Assembly (NCBI GenBank): GCA_009602735.1
Contig: WELA01006598.1
Span: 419,177 to 456,983, forward strand
Direction of reading: 5' to 3'
Length of the DNA: 37,807 nucleotides
From: Mesotaenium endlicherianum
Taxonomy: Eukaryota > Streptophyta > Zygnematophyceae > Zygnematales > Mesotaeniaceae
Shown: positions 1 to 11,400 of the stretch, piece by piece
How the letters are laid out: each line of letters starts with the position of its first letter
Numbering within the stretch: the stretch's first letter is position 1
Translations under genes and position numbers: made by a program
Notes under the pieces: generated by a model
Told to the model about the DNA's origin: nothing
Databases searched by the model: none
What the model saw: only the letters and a program-made list of their open reading frames with translations

Positions 1-3000
1 GGGGGGGGAGAGCGAGCGCACTGGCAGCGTCGCTGATGACCTTGCTGTCGGCAGCGGCCAGGATGAGAACCTCGCGCCGCAGCGACTGCAGCTGCAGGGC
101 AGGGGTGTCGTGCTTCTGCAGCCTCTGGACCCAGGTGCGGGGAATCATGCGGTACACTGTGCTGTCGCACGTGCGCCCCGTGCGCCCCTTCCTCTGGTCG
201 AGCTGCCGAGCAACAATGAGACATCACACAGGAGGAGCTCTCCTTCTCAGCACCCTCCCTGCCCATGACATGTGTGTATGACACGGCCCTGACCCAAAAG
301 CCTGACACAGCCGTAAGCATCACTCTTTCTCTTGACGTTCCCTGGCCCGTGCATTCTTACTGACAACGTGCAAGGCTCCTCAGACTACACCCTAAAACCC
401 CAAACCTTGTCCCCTGAACTTCAAATTAGTTACCCCAGAAACTTCCCTCACAAACTCGGGCCTTCTCATGAAGTGTGAGGCATGCATGCTGCAGACATCC
501 AATGGATCCCATCTCTTCGCTTTTGCCACATTCCCTGTAGAATAATTGGGATTCTGGACAGAGGAGATGAAAGAGTTTGTCTTCGTCACCAGATTGTTAT
601 GGAAGGTGAATGATGACAAAGGGGCGTGCAAGTTGCATCAAGATGCGTACCTGTGACTGGGAGGCCCAGATGAGCTTGGGCAGGTGGCGGCAAGCAAGGG
701 GGCTCCAGGAGAGTTGCAGGCTTCGACAAGTGTCGATGACGTATGCAACCCCAGGAACTGTCACTGACGACTCCGCTATGTTGGTAGCCAGAATGACCTG
801 CGAGACGCGCACACGCGCAATACGCGCGAAGAGGGGATGGGAGAGGAGAGGAGAGGAGAGGAGAGAGAGGAGACAAGGTATTTAACTTTGACTTTTCAGC
901 GCCAGAGCCTTTGAGAGCTACTGCTTAACTAGTGCAATTCCAAATTTGTGCTACACTTCCTCATGATATGGCTGCCTCTACCGTGTCTTTGCCAGCAGGG
1001 TAGAAGACCGCCTACACTCAATGCAGCTGATCCGCTGTGCCCCTCTACATGACTTATAATACAACTCAAGCGTCGCAGCTTGTCTGAAAGATAAAGAACA
1101 TAAGTGCAGCAAGAGGATAGAGGAAAGGAACAGCCAGTTGATAGTAGTAGACCAACACCTGTGTGCCAGCCGCATGTGGGTATCCTCAAGGCATCACTCA
1201 CCTTGCGCTTGGAGTGCCCGGCCTCCATGGCCTCGATGCACGTGTCCATGTCGATGCTGGAGTGGAGCACGTACAGCTGCAGCTGCAGCTGCAGCTCCGA
1301 GGCGCTCAGCAGCAGCCGGAGCTCCTCCAGGGTCTTGTAAGTGGGCATGAACACGAGCACGCTCTTGTGCACATCAGCGTCGGACTGGTGGATGTGCAAG
1401 ATCAGGTCCCTGATGAGCTCCTGCGCGCCGAAGTCCAGCGTGACGTCCATGTCGCCCGAGAAAGAGCTGCTGAGCTGGCGCGCCACAGAGGCGGCGTGCT
1501 TGGGCTCGTTTCCAAGCTCTGCCACGACCTGGAACACACTCGCATAGAAAAAAGCGGGGCAGGCTTTCATGTGAGACACTTACCTCCTCTCCACACATAC
1601 TTCGGTCCCTTGGCAGTGTCAATCTATGCAAGCTTAACAAGCTGACAATAGTCCTAAAACATATAAACTGGTCATGTACAACCGTATCACTACTGAAGCT
1701 TGAGGACCAACTCATTAAGCCAAGTGTTAGTATGCCACTTCAAGCTGTGAGGCTTCCTCATGGCTGTGCAGCTGCATGGAGCAAAGAGCTGCCATGGCTT
1801 CCCTGTATATAGCTGCACATTAGTATAGCAGTTACACGTATCGCAGCCTTCTAGAAAGCACTAATAAGAAATATTCCCCTAGCCCCCTGGGAGGCGCAAA
1901 AAGTCGCTCGCCAAATGGAAAGACACCTTACCTGTTCAAGGTATCTGACTCGACTATCAAAGAGAACGCTCTGCAGGGAAGTCGAGTAGTCGGGAATGGC
2001 AATGCGCTGGAGGTTTTCACCGGACTGGACTACTTTGAAGTAGTCACCATAGCGATTGAAGTCGGCTGTTGCGGACATAAGAACTAACCTGCAAATGACA
2101 CATCCTGGAAGTTAATCAGCTAGTGGCGTCTGAGGTTGCTGAGATTAGTTGTACGAGAAACGCTGTTCATGAATGAAGAACAGCTCTGAGTTCTGGACTG
2201 ACGGCACTATCAGTCGCAAGCAAACAAAAGGACCATTCTTCAAGACAAGGTCTGCTGAGATGTAGACCAGCAAGCTGGGAGACAAGTTTCGGAGGTCGTC
2301 CTCAAAGGGCTCACAAATCTTCTGTGGCAGACATGAGTGCTGAAGTGCATTTAACCCCTGATGCAAAGAAATCAGCCGACAGCATTCACCTTGCATGGAT
2401 GCAAGTGGTGAGCCCTTCTTTAAGAGGGCAAGTGCATGATGTGGCTAATCACACAGTAAAACTTAGCATCTGAGACGAGGATGAACTTGGTACACCAATA
2501 GGAGCCAGTTACTCGTCATCACATCAGTGCCGACATAGTACTCCGTACTACTCGTTTGTATGCAAGGGTCAGTTACCTCATGGTGGGATGCCGAAGCATG
2601 AGCTGCTTCATACAAGCCAGAACAAGGTCGCTCTCCACAGACCGTTCGTGTACTTCGTCCAAGACGACTACCTTAAATGGTTTCAGTGCATCTATGCCAT
2701 TCGCTCGCAGCTCCTCCAGAAGGATTCCCGCAGTGACAAACGTTATCTTGCACCTGTCACCCACTGCAGGCTTCGTCAGAAGCAACAAACTTAAGGACAA
2801 CAGTAATGCATGAGGCAAAGGTGACACTGCTGGTGACACTGATGACTTGAGCGCGTGAAGCTTGTTGCACTAAAGTTGACAAGTACATATTCAGACTACA
2901 ACCACTCACTTCCTATGCCTGAGGTTGCGTTGACCGATTTGGTACCCAACATCTTCACCTAGAATGGTCCCTCTCTCCTCTGCTACTCGTCGTGCAACAC

Positions 3001-3686
3001 TCACAACCGCAAGTCGTCGAGGCTGGGTGCAGAGGACAGGACCAATCTCCAGCAGAAATTGAGGCACTTGTGAACTCTTTCCTGTGAATCAATGCCAGAA
3101 CAGACAAGATTTCCGAGCAAAAAATAAATATCCTGTTCCACGCATACTTTGTTGATGTAAGGCCATCGTATGAACCAGGATACTTCTGCGTCTGTTGCAC
3201 CTAATATACAGGAAAGCGAGGGAGAGTGAGCTATCATTCATGACTATATCCCCAGCAAGTGGGATTGGGAAGCCCTCGACTTCCACTTCAGCTATAGCTA
3301 TGACTCCAGTTTTGCAGCAGCATAGCGCCTCGAAGGAGGAAGGAAGGGGGTGCGATTACAAGTATTTTGTGCATTCGAGTGTTTCACTGTAGCTTTTCTG
3401 ATTCAGGCACGAGTATGCTCAGCAGATGAATAAAGTTGTCACGCGTCTAATGACACAAAGAATTGCAACCAGCGCTTACCAGCGAACAAGGCAGGTTGAC
3501 AGTCAATGACAGGTCACAAGGGACTTGGCTGCAAAGCATACCTGACCCTGTTCTGCCATACACCATGGTTACAAGATTTTCCCTGACTTTTGTCACTATG
3601 AGGGATCGCACTTGTTCAACTGGTAACCTTGAAATAGTTGGCCTCCTTCCATCTTCACCTTTCTGTGAATTATGCTGAGAAACCAT
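1..3686 (-). CDS. DExH8-like DEAH/DExH-box RNA helicase, N-terminal 442 residues (partial, runs off left edge)
   Basis: Seven minus-strand exons join in phase: 3686-3542, 3081-2910, 2753-2577, 2088-1932, 1528-1202, 797-651, 202-1. All use GT-AG borders. The ATG at 3686 sits about 20 residues before the first helicase block, as in plant DExH8 proteins, and has an in-frame TAG 15 bases upstream. Motifs in order: Walker A GRTGSGKS (about 44-51, split by intron 1), [16 protein letters not shown] (Ia), [13 protein letters not shown] (138-141), SAT (170-172), [14 protein letters not shown] (V), QRKGRTGRT (378-386, VI). It should be an ATP-dependent RNA helicase. The pattern RYGDYFK...RYLEQ together with LVFMPTY and LHSSID matches the plant DExH8/C3H31 group (family knowledge). 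CCCH fingers, if present, would lie beyond base 1. A CTGCAG repeat in exon 5 adds a run of LQ. The neighbour to the right is transcribed divergently. Confidence 0.88.
841..870. repeat. GAGAG-type purine tract (intronic)
   Basis: A short (GGAGA)n tract just upstream of exon 6 of the helicase. Read on the minus strand it is a CT-rich tract 40-70 bases before the 3' splice site at 799-798, so it may add to the polypyrimidine signal. Confidence 0.7.
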
Positions 3687-4329
3687 GCTATATTTCGGCT
3701 AGTTTTTAATTTGCCTGTTTCCTGCTCAAGTGGACAGACATAATAAGTTCAATTGAGGGGACAACGCCCATTTTCTGTTTGACTCACTGGCATATGAGTG
3801 ACACTAATAAATCCAAGACCACCTCAGCCAATCGCAACCCATGGGCTAACAAGTATCTATAAGGATGACGCCACCCAGCTCTCATAGACGAACAAAGCTT
3901 CATACTCCAGGCCGCAAGGCTTCAGGTTACCAAGCATATGTCCACTCTTCACTGAATCCTTAAGGCCAAATATAATATTACAGTGAAGGATTCTCAAAGC
4001 GCTCAGTATAAATTGCAACCGTCAGCACGAGCTTTCGGGCTCCATAAGGAGCTGCACCCACGCTCCACCTGGATATGAGCTGAGTGGGATTCAGTTCAAA
4101 AAAATGGCTGCTGTTCCTTATAAAAGCTTGGATGGAGTCTGATGTGTCGCAAAGTTCCATTCACGATGATCATTTCTACCAGGTATCTGAATGTAGCACG
4201 CAATCATTCTGTGCCTCACATAGCAAATGCTTACTGGAACATGCCCACAATAAGCGGCTCGTCAATAGATATGGCCTGATTATAGCCTACCTTCTAGAAC
4301 AAAATTACAATCGATGTTGCTGTCATGCA

Positions 4330-4345
4330 CTACTATATATAGTAG
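4330..4345. repeat. Perfect 16-base AT-rich palindrome
   Basis: CTACTATATATAGTAG equals its own reverse complement. It includes a TATATA core and lies between two divergent genes, so it could act as a TATA-like element in either direction. No function is shown. Confidence 0.4.
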
Positions 4346-4470
4346 GCGTCTCAGGGCTGGGGAAGGACCATGGCTTCAGGGAGAACCATGCAGGAGATCC
4401 CGAGGGTGGGACAGCCAGCTCTCGCCTCAGGAAGTCTCTGTCGTTGACGGAGGGTCTCAACTGGTCTCGA

Positions 4471-4510
4471 CTTTGGGGATGCTTGGGGACCATTGGGGAC
4501 CCTTGGGGAT
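4471..4510 (+). repeat. Decamer tandem array 1 (NNTTGGGGAY x4)
   Basis: Four consecutive 10-base units, each with TTGGGGA in register. This places four GGGG runs at exact 10-base spacing, which could form a quadruplex with six-base loops. Confidence 0.75.
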
Positions 4511-4598
4511 AAATATAGATGAAACTAAAACAGATGCGAACATTTGCAAACAGAGCTGAACGAGGCTGGCACTGCCGGCCCTGGTTGGCCCGCATTCG

Positions 4599-4655
4599 CT
4601 GGCATCGCTTGGCACAGCTTGGCATCACTTGGCATCGCCTGGCATTGCCTGGCCT
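4599..4655 (+). repeat. Decamer tandem array 2 (GGCATCRCTT, about 6 units)
   Basis: Units beginning at 4601, 4611, 4621, 4631, 4641 and 4651 share GGCAT/GGCAC followed by a CRCTT or CGCCT tail. It has the same period as the array about 100 bases upstream but a different sequence. Confidence 0.75.
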
Positions 4656-5408
4656 GCGTCAAGGGCCAATAGTCCTCCTTTTTTAAGCATGCCGCGCGTT
4701 GACTCATGACTTGGTTACATTGCGTTTGATCGATTTGACTGAATTTTGATGAATTTTGACGCTCTAAACTATGCTGGATTGTCCTAGAGCATATCTTTTT
4801 GGAGTGAAGTCCAAGCTCAGAAATAACGTCGTGCGAAGCTTCAACCCAGCTCCGATTAATGGCCATCGTGAGAGCGTGAATCTTCCTGAGCTGTACTAAA
4901 ATGTACGACTGGTTATTCCGTAGATCAGACAGTGCGCTGCCTTTCGTACTTCCCTGCACAAACCGCTTCTCGACCACCGCTTCTTGACAAACCTGGCGGA
5001 AACTAGACGGAAAGGGTGATTGCCGGTCATTCGGATGGAGGTGCATGAGGTGCATGTGTCCGAGTTCTTTTTTGGCACATATATGACAGAAAGTGGACTG
5101 ATAAGTCCTGCATGTAGCTTGTCCAATGGCTGTTTAGCTACTAGCGCCCCTCTTTAACAGTACACGATTGTTGCGGAGATGTTCCATGCGCGTTGTGTAG
5201 GTAGCACCACTCTTGCTGTTCTCGTGGTACCAAAATTTGCAGCCAAGGCTATGATGTAGCGTTGGGCACTACAGCTGCCATATATCCCCTGTTGCAGAGG
5301 GCTAGGCAAATTCATGGAAATTTTTTGATGGTGGAGACGTAAGTTAGTCTAATAGGTGAAAGTTTTTTAATAACCACTTATGTTACCCATACAGATTACT
5401 TCTTGAAA

Positions 5409-8400
5409 ATGGTGTCGCGCTTTACAAGTATGGCAACAGACGGTCTTAGTGGTGATGGAGAAGTAGGTCCTATATTCAAGGATTTTTTTTACGGCCAGGG
5501 AAGTGCAGATCAAAGGCATAGTCTTCCACCGCTAGACCCTGGATATGATAATGGAATGGATACTTTTGGAGCGAAATTGACTAAGATCGAACCTATTCCA
5601 TGTGAGACGGCAACTGGGAATCCGTACCCTTTAAATGGTCCCACTAGCCATCTTCGGTCCCGACCTGATCCCCCCCTAGGATCTGCTTCAGGGTCTGACA
5701 ACATTCATGGGAATGCTAGTTCACAGGACGTGGGTAATTCAACTGCACAAGATTTTTCTCTGGAATGGGGGCAAAAGGCTGCACATCATCCCGGATACTT
5801 TTTGATGTCTGGGGAAGTAGCTGAAGGAAGCAAGCAATCCCACATGAACCATGTAGGCAATGGCTTTGGGCACTCTAGGGGCGCCCACACAGGTGTGCCT
5901 GCACCTTCCTGGGGCATGCACGACATCAGCAGCCAGCCCGGTTCTTCTTCCAGGGATACAGCTGGCGGAGCTACAGGGGCTCCAGATGTCGTTACCCTGG
6001 ATGATGGAGCACAGCAGGGCAGGTTGTTGGACTCGCACAAGCTGGGAAAGAAGCCCAGGATGCGATTCTCAGAGTTTCCTGGCATGCTTGAGGTTCCATT
6101 GGGAGACTCTGGGAGCGGAGAGGGCTTTCACCAACCTTGTAATGGCCTAGGGTTTCACAGCAGCCTGCCTCATGATGCATCGGGGGCATCGAGGGCCTTT
6201 GATGGGGTCTTCTGGGGATTGCCACACGCGTCTGCATCTGCATCTGCATCTGGACATGCATTTGCACCTGCACCTGCCCCAAGGTCAGAATCGCCAGCTG
6301 TTGCGCAGGGAATGTCTGGGATGGTGGTTGGGGGGAGAAGTGGGGCCCACCTCGAAGAGAGTGGTGCCAGGGCAGGACATGACAGCGTGGCGTGGCAGGA
6401 ACTTGGATTGGCACAAGAACTCGGAGCAGCAGGGCCAGCAGGAGGAGCAGTTGCGGAGGCCAGTGGTGCAGCTGCAGCTGCAGCTGCAGGAGTAGGAGCA
6501 GGAGCAGCAGCAGCTGCGCAATCAGGATTGGGGCCATTTGCCTTTGCTGCTACGGGAGAGCCAGGGGCTCCCGCTCGCACCAGGCGGGCGTCCAAGAGAG
6601 GCCGCGAGAGAGCTACGAAGGAGGAGGCAGCTGGAGAGCGGTTGCTGCACAAGTTGAGGTGGGACACCTGTCCCGCTCCCTCCTTCCCTCCCCATTTTGC
6701 AGGTCTCGCTCGGCTCCCCCGGAAGCCGCTGCTTAACTGCCCGGGACTTTCTCCCCTCTTCTTTTGTCCACATCCACTGCTCGTCCTGCGGGCCTCTCTC
6801 TCTCTCTTCCTCGCTCTGGGCTTCCGGGTGCATCAGGAGCCGTGCTGCTGCTGCTGCACTGGGCTCTCGACTCCTGGTCTCGTGTATTGAGCCTAGCTTC
6901 TTGAGCAGGTGGGAGGTGGAGAATGAAGTGGGAGCCAAGGAGCTGGGGCAAGGGGGGGGGGGGTGGTACTGTCTCTGGCATTTTGTAGGAGGCATTTGTG
7001 GACACACTGTGGATGGATGGTGGAGGAAGGGAGGGAGGGGTTGTACTGTACGTGCTGTTGGCCCACTGTGTGTCTGTGTCCGTGTGTGTGTGTGTGTGTG
7101 TCTGTGTGTGTGTGTGTGTGCGCGCGCGCGCTGGGAGATGAGTTGACGACGATAATGCATGCACGCATGTGCGCAGGAAGCGGGGACGGTCCCATCGGGC
7201 GGGCGGCGGGGGCGGGGGCCGCGACGCACATCGTCATCTCCAGAAGGACGACGCCAGCCTCTCCGGGGTGTGCAGCAGGCACCTCCCCCCCTCTTTGGGA
7301 GGCCTTACCGCAGGAGCGGGGCCTCTGCCATGTGTCACGGCCCCGCCAGCTGTCTCCTCCTTGCCAGCTGGCATGGTGGCGCGTGGCGGCGGTGCGGCGC
7401 AGAGTGCGGTGGACAGCGCGGCCGCAAGGCTTAGCCTCGCATGCCTCAGGGAGGAGGCGGAGGCGGAGCAGGGGGAGGAGGACCAGGAGGTGGACCTGCT
7501 CCCGCGGCTGGGGCAGCCGCAGCCTGGCGCAGGCATGGCCTCTGCCGCTGCAGCGTCTCCTGATGGCGGCCACCCTCCTCCTTGTCCTCTTTCTAGTACG
7601 CCAGTAGGGGAAAGCATGGACTTGTCGGCTAGCAGGCTGTCGCCCGTCCATGCAGCGGCGCACGGGGAGCTGCGGGTGCCACAGGGGGCGTGGGCGGAGG
7701 GAGGGGGGGAGAGGGGGAGGGAGAGGGAGGGNGGCCGTCCGCGCAGGAGCAGGGGATGTGGGGGGACCGCCAGATGGACGAGGAGGAGCTTGCCCGCGCC
7801 AGGGAGGCTGAGGCGCAGGCTGAGGTGGAGGTGGGCCGTGCAGGCGCTGACGCTCTGTGCGAGGGCGGGCGGCAGCAGGCCCCCCTGACCATCGACTTCT
7901 TCGCTCGGGACCAGCAGCAAGCTCCCAATCCCCTGGGGGGAGGGAGCCTGGCACAGGCAGGGCCGCCTGGGGGCTTGCCGGAAAGAGCGGCAGCAGCAGC
8001 AGCTCTGGAGCCGCAGCAGCAACAGCAACAGCAGCTGGCACAGGAACAGGGGCTGGTGCTGCTGCAGCAGGAGCAGCAGCAGCAGCAGCAGCAGGTGCAG
8101 GTGCAGCAGCACGTGGGGCGGATGCTGGCGCAGGGGCAGCAGAACTGGGAGCGGGCGCAGCAGCTGGAGGCCATGGTGCGCCAGAGCCGCCGCGGCCGCC
8201 TCCGCCCCCGCGCAGGACCTGGGGCAGGGGCAGGGGCAGGGGCAGGGGCAGGGGCAGGGGCAGGGGCTGCGGCTGCAGGGGAAGGGGCTGCTAGTCTCCT
8301 CGGGAGGGCTCGTCCCGCTGCTGCCTCTGTCACCGGGCCGGCTGCCACCCCCCCCAGGGACAGGGCCAGGAGGGAGCAGAGGGCTACTCTTAGGGCGGCG

Positions 8401-11400
8401 CTGCTGTTGCAGCAACAGGAGGAGGAGGGGCAGGGCAGTCGCGGGCTTGGGGGGCTTGTTCCCTCCGCCAGCTGGCACCTGCACCACGATCCTGCTTCCC
8501 CTCTGCGGCATCTGGCCTCTGAAGTGGCAGCTGTAGCAGCAGCCATGCCTGCACCACAGGCGGCGGCGGTGCCTGCAGCGGCGGCGACGGCGGCGACGGC
8601 AGAACAGCAGCAGCAGCAGCAGCAGGAGCAGCAGCAGGCGGAGGAGGAGGAGGAGGAGGGTGTGAGTGCCGACAGCAGGGAGGCGCAGATGAGCGCGCCC
8701 CCCCCGCCCGCGGGGCTGATGCTGCCCCCGCCGCAGCAGGAGCCCCGGGACGGGGGGCTCTGGGCGCGCGCGCACGCCCACAGGCACGTGCGTGCTCAGG
8801 GAATTGCGCGCGCTCGCTCCGAGGAGGAGGTGCAGGACATGCCGCACTTCTGGCCGCAAGCCGCCGGCAGGGGTGGCGGACCAGCGGGGGGTGTGGGCGG
8901 CGGGGCCAGGGCTGGGGCTGGGGCCGCGACCGGCGAGCCTCTCCCACGGCAGGCCCGCGGCAGCTCGGGGCGCTTGGACAGGTGGCTGGAGGACATGCCG
9001 CAGCTGCGTTGGCAAGAGCTGCAGCAGCTGCAATCTCAGGAGCGCCAGCTGCGGCTGCCTGTGCAGGAGCTGCGGCAGTTGGACGAGCAGCCTGCTGTAC
9101 AGGAGGGCCCAGCTGGGGCTGGGGCTGGGGCTGGGGGGGGGGCGCCGCGACACCTGGTGGCGCCTGGTGCGGCGCGGGACAACGCTATCGATCTGGAGAC
9201 AGATGTGGAGGAGGAGGTGGCGGCGGTGGCTGGCGGCGGCGGCGGGGCTGGCGGCGCACACGACGAGCGGGCGGCACAGCTGGCGGCGGACGAGCGGCTG
9301 GCCCGCCAGCTGCAGGAAGACTTCATGCAGGAGGCCAACGCCTATCCCTCCGCTGTGAGTGCTCCTTTCCGGCGTTCGTTGACAAATTGGCCCCACCTGG
9401 CCCTCGTGAGTCATCATCGGTCTGTCATGGTCCTGTTGCCCCCCATCGCTCTTTCTCCTCCCCCCCCCCCCCTTGTGGCTGTGGTGCTGTGGCTGCCGGT
9501 CATAGCCGCTGATACGGCAGGAGATTCCTTGTTGGTGGTTGTGTAATGGGAATGGAGGAGAGGCCTCGCCAGAGAGCTGATGTGCAAGCGGGGGTGGGGA
9601 GGGCGAGAGAGAGAGAGATAGTAGGTTCAGCACTGCTGCTGCTGTTGCTGCCGCTGGTCCCTGACGCTGCCAGCTGCCACCGTTCGAAGTGGCTGGCCAG
9701 CAGCCAAGAGTGCGAGGTGGCAAGCAGACCCGGGGCTTCCGTTGCGAGGGGCCGCGCTGTTCCAGTTGCGTGCGCCGCGCGTCTGCCTTACACGTGCTGC
9801 TGGCTGGCTGGCCCTGTGGACACGGACAGGCGTCGACACATCATCAGAGCGACGCTGAGCTGGCGCAGAGGCTGCAGGAGGAGGAGAACGAGCGCGCCGC
9901 GTCGCACGCGCGGCACCGCCAGCGGGGCCTCGGCAACCCCTTCCTGGTGGCGCCATTTGGCGACGACCCTGAGGTCAGTGCAACTTTCGGCGTGAGCGCA
10001 CTCTCTCCCCCTTGTTTCATCTTGGTTGCGTTCTTTCCTCATGAAGCAGTGAAGTTTGGGATGCATCATCATAATCTCTCTCTGTACACAAAGGCCAGCT
10101 TCCTGGCTCTCGCTGAGAGTGCGTGTCTCATGGAGCCAGCGGTTGCAGGTGTTGGGCGGCGGGGCGGGCGGTGACCCGGAGTGGACGGCAGCGACCCTGG
10201 GGGCGGCGTACCGGCGGCGGCTGCCGGAGAGCTTCACTGCGGGCCCCCCGCGGCCCCGCGGGCGGCAGAGCCATAGGGATGCTGCAGCAGGGGTTGGGGG
10301 GGCAGGCCTGGGCTTCCGCCACCCGCGCCACATGCTGGCGCTGGCGGAGTTTGAGGCCCTGGCCGTGGACGGCGGGGAGGGCCGCGCCGGCGCCGCCCAC
10401 ACCACCGCCTCTGACGTGTATGGCGCGCGTGGCGCTGCAGTGGGCGGCACGGGTGCTGGCAGCGCCGGCGAGGCAGCGGCGGAGCAGGTTGGCGGCGAGG
10501 CTGGGCCCGGGGCCGGGGCCGGGCTGGGAGGCGGGGCCGGCTACAGGCTTTCACCGGACGCGGCGGCAGCGGCCACAGAGGGGGCCGCGTTGGACAGGAG
10601 AGCGAGAGCGCATGCAGCGGTGGCGGAAGCCATGGCCAGGAGAGGGACAGGTGGCTTTCGGGAGGACGTGGGCTTGGCAGCCATGAGAGAGGCAGGCAGG
10701 GCCGGAGCTGCGCATCACGGCGGCGGTGAGGGGGAGGCGGCCGCCGGGCGGAGGTACGGGAGGAGCCTGGGGAGGAGGCGGGAGGCGGGGGCGGCGCCCG
10801 TGGGGAGGGGTGGCGTGGGCCCCGACTACCTGGAGGTGCTGGCGGGCCGCCGCCAATTTGAGCCGTCCATGAGCCTGGAGCAGGTGTGTGCCTGACATGT
10901 GTGTGTATGTTTTTTGAGGGGGTGTGTGGTGGTGCGTGACTTGTGCATGTGCGTGTGCGTTTGTGTGCGCGCGCGTGTGTGTGCGTGGCGTGCTTGGGCA
11001 GGGCAGTATCGTCCTGCCGTGGCTTGCTTGTGCTGTGGAGGCGTGCACGCAGGCGGGCGTGGGCGGTGGTTGCTGTCTGCCACTCTGGAGATCTGTGGCT
11101 GCTGAGCTGCCGCTGCCGAGCCAAGGGGTGAGGTGCAGTCCAGAGGCAGAGCACCCTGGTGCTGGGTGGCGAGCCAGTGCGCTGGCAGAAGGTGCTGGCA
11201 TCGTTCGTGCCTTCTGGTGCTGCCAAGACTGTCTGCAGGCTTGTGGGCATCCCCTCTCCTCAAACGCCTCACGGCTGGCTTGCACAGATGGGGGGGTTCC
11301 AGTCACTAATTCCTACTCCGTATTCACCTCGCCGTAAACCTGCGCACATAAGAGACGAGCAGACGCTCACGTCAGCACAAACCCGAGCCCCGGAGTCAAA

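Larger units (their letters stand above)
3687..5408. other. Divergent intergenic region between helicase and RING-H2 gene
   Basis: About 1.7 kb with no convincing exon. It should hold both promoters and 5' UTRs. It contains a 16-base perfect palindrome (4330-4345) and two decamer tandem arrays (4471-4510 and 4599-4655). A good 3' splice site (TTACCCATACAG, ending at about 5394) sits just before the RING start codon, so a 5' UTR intron is possible. Short open frames here (for example 4525-5055, minus) show no family similarity I recognise. Confidence 0.6.

Noticed and set aside
7234..9723. 829-codon minus-strand open frame opposite RING exon 2
   Set aside because: Its Pro/Leu/Arg-rich composition is what the antisense of a CAG/GGC-rich exon gives. 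It has no domain, and the plus frame fits the splice phases.
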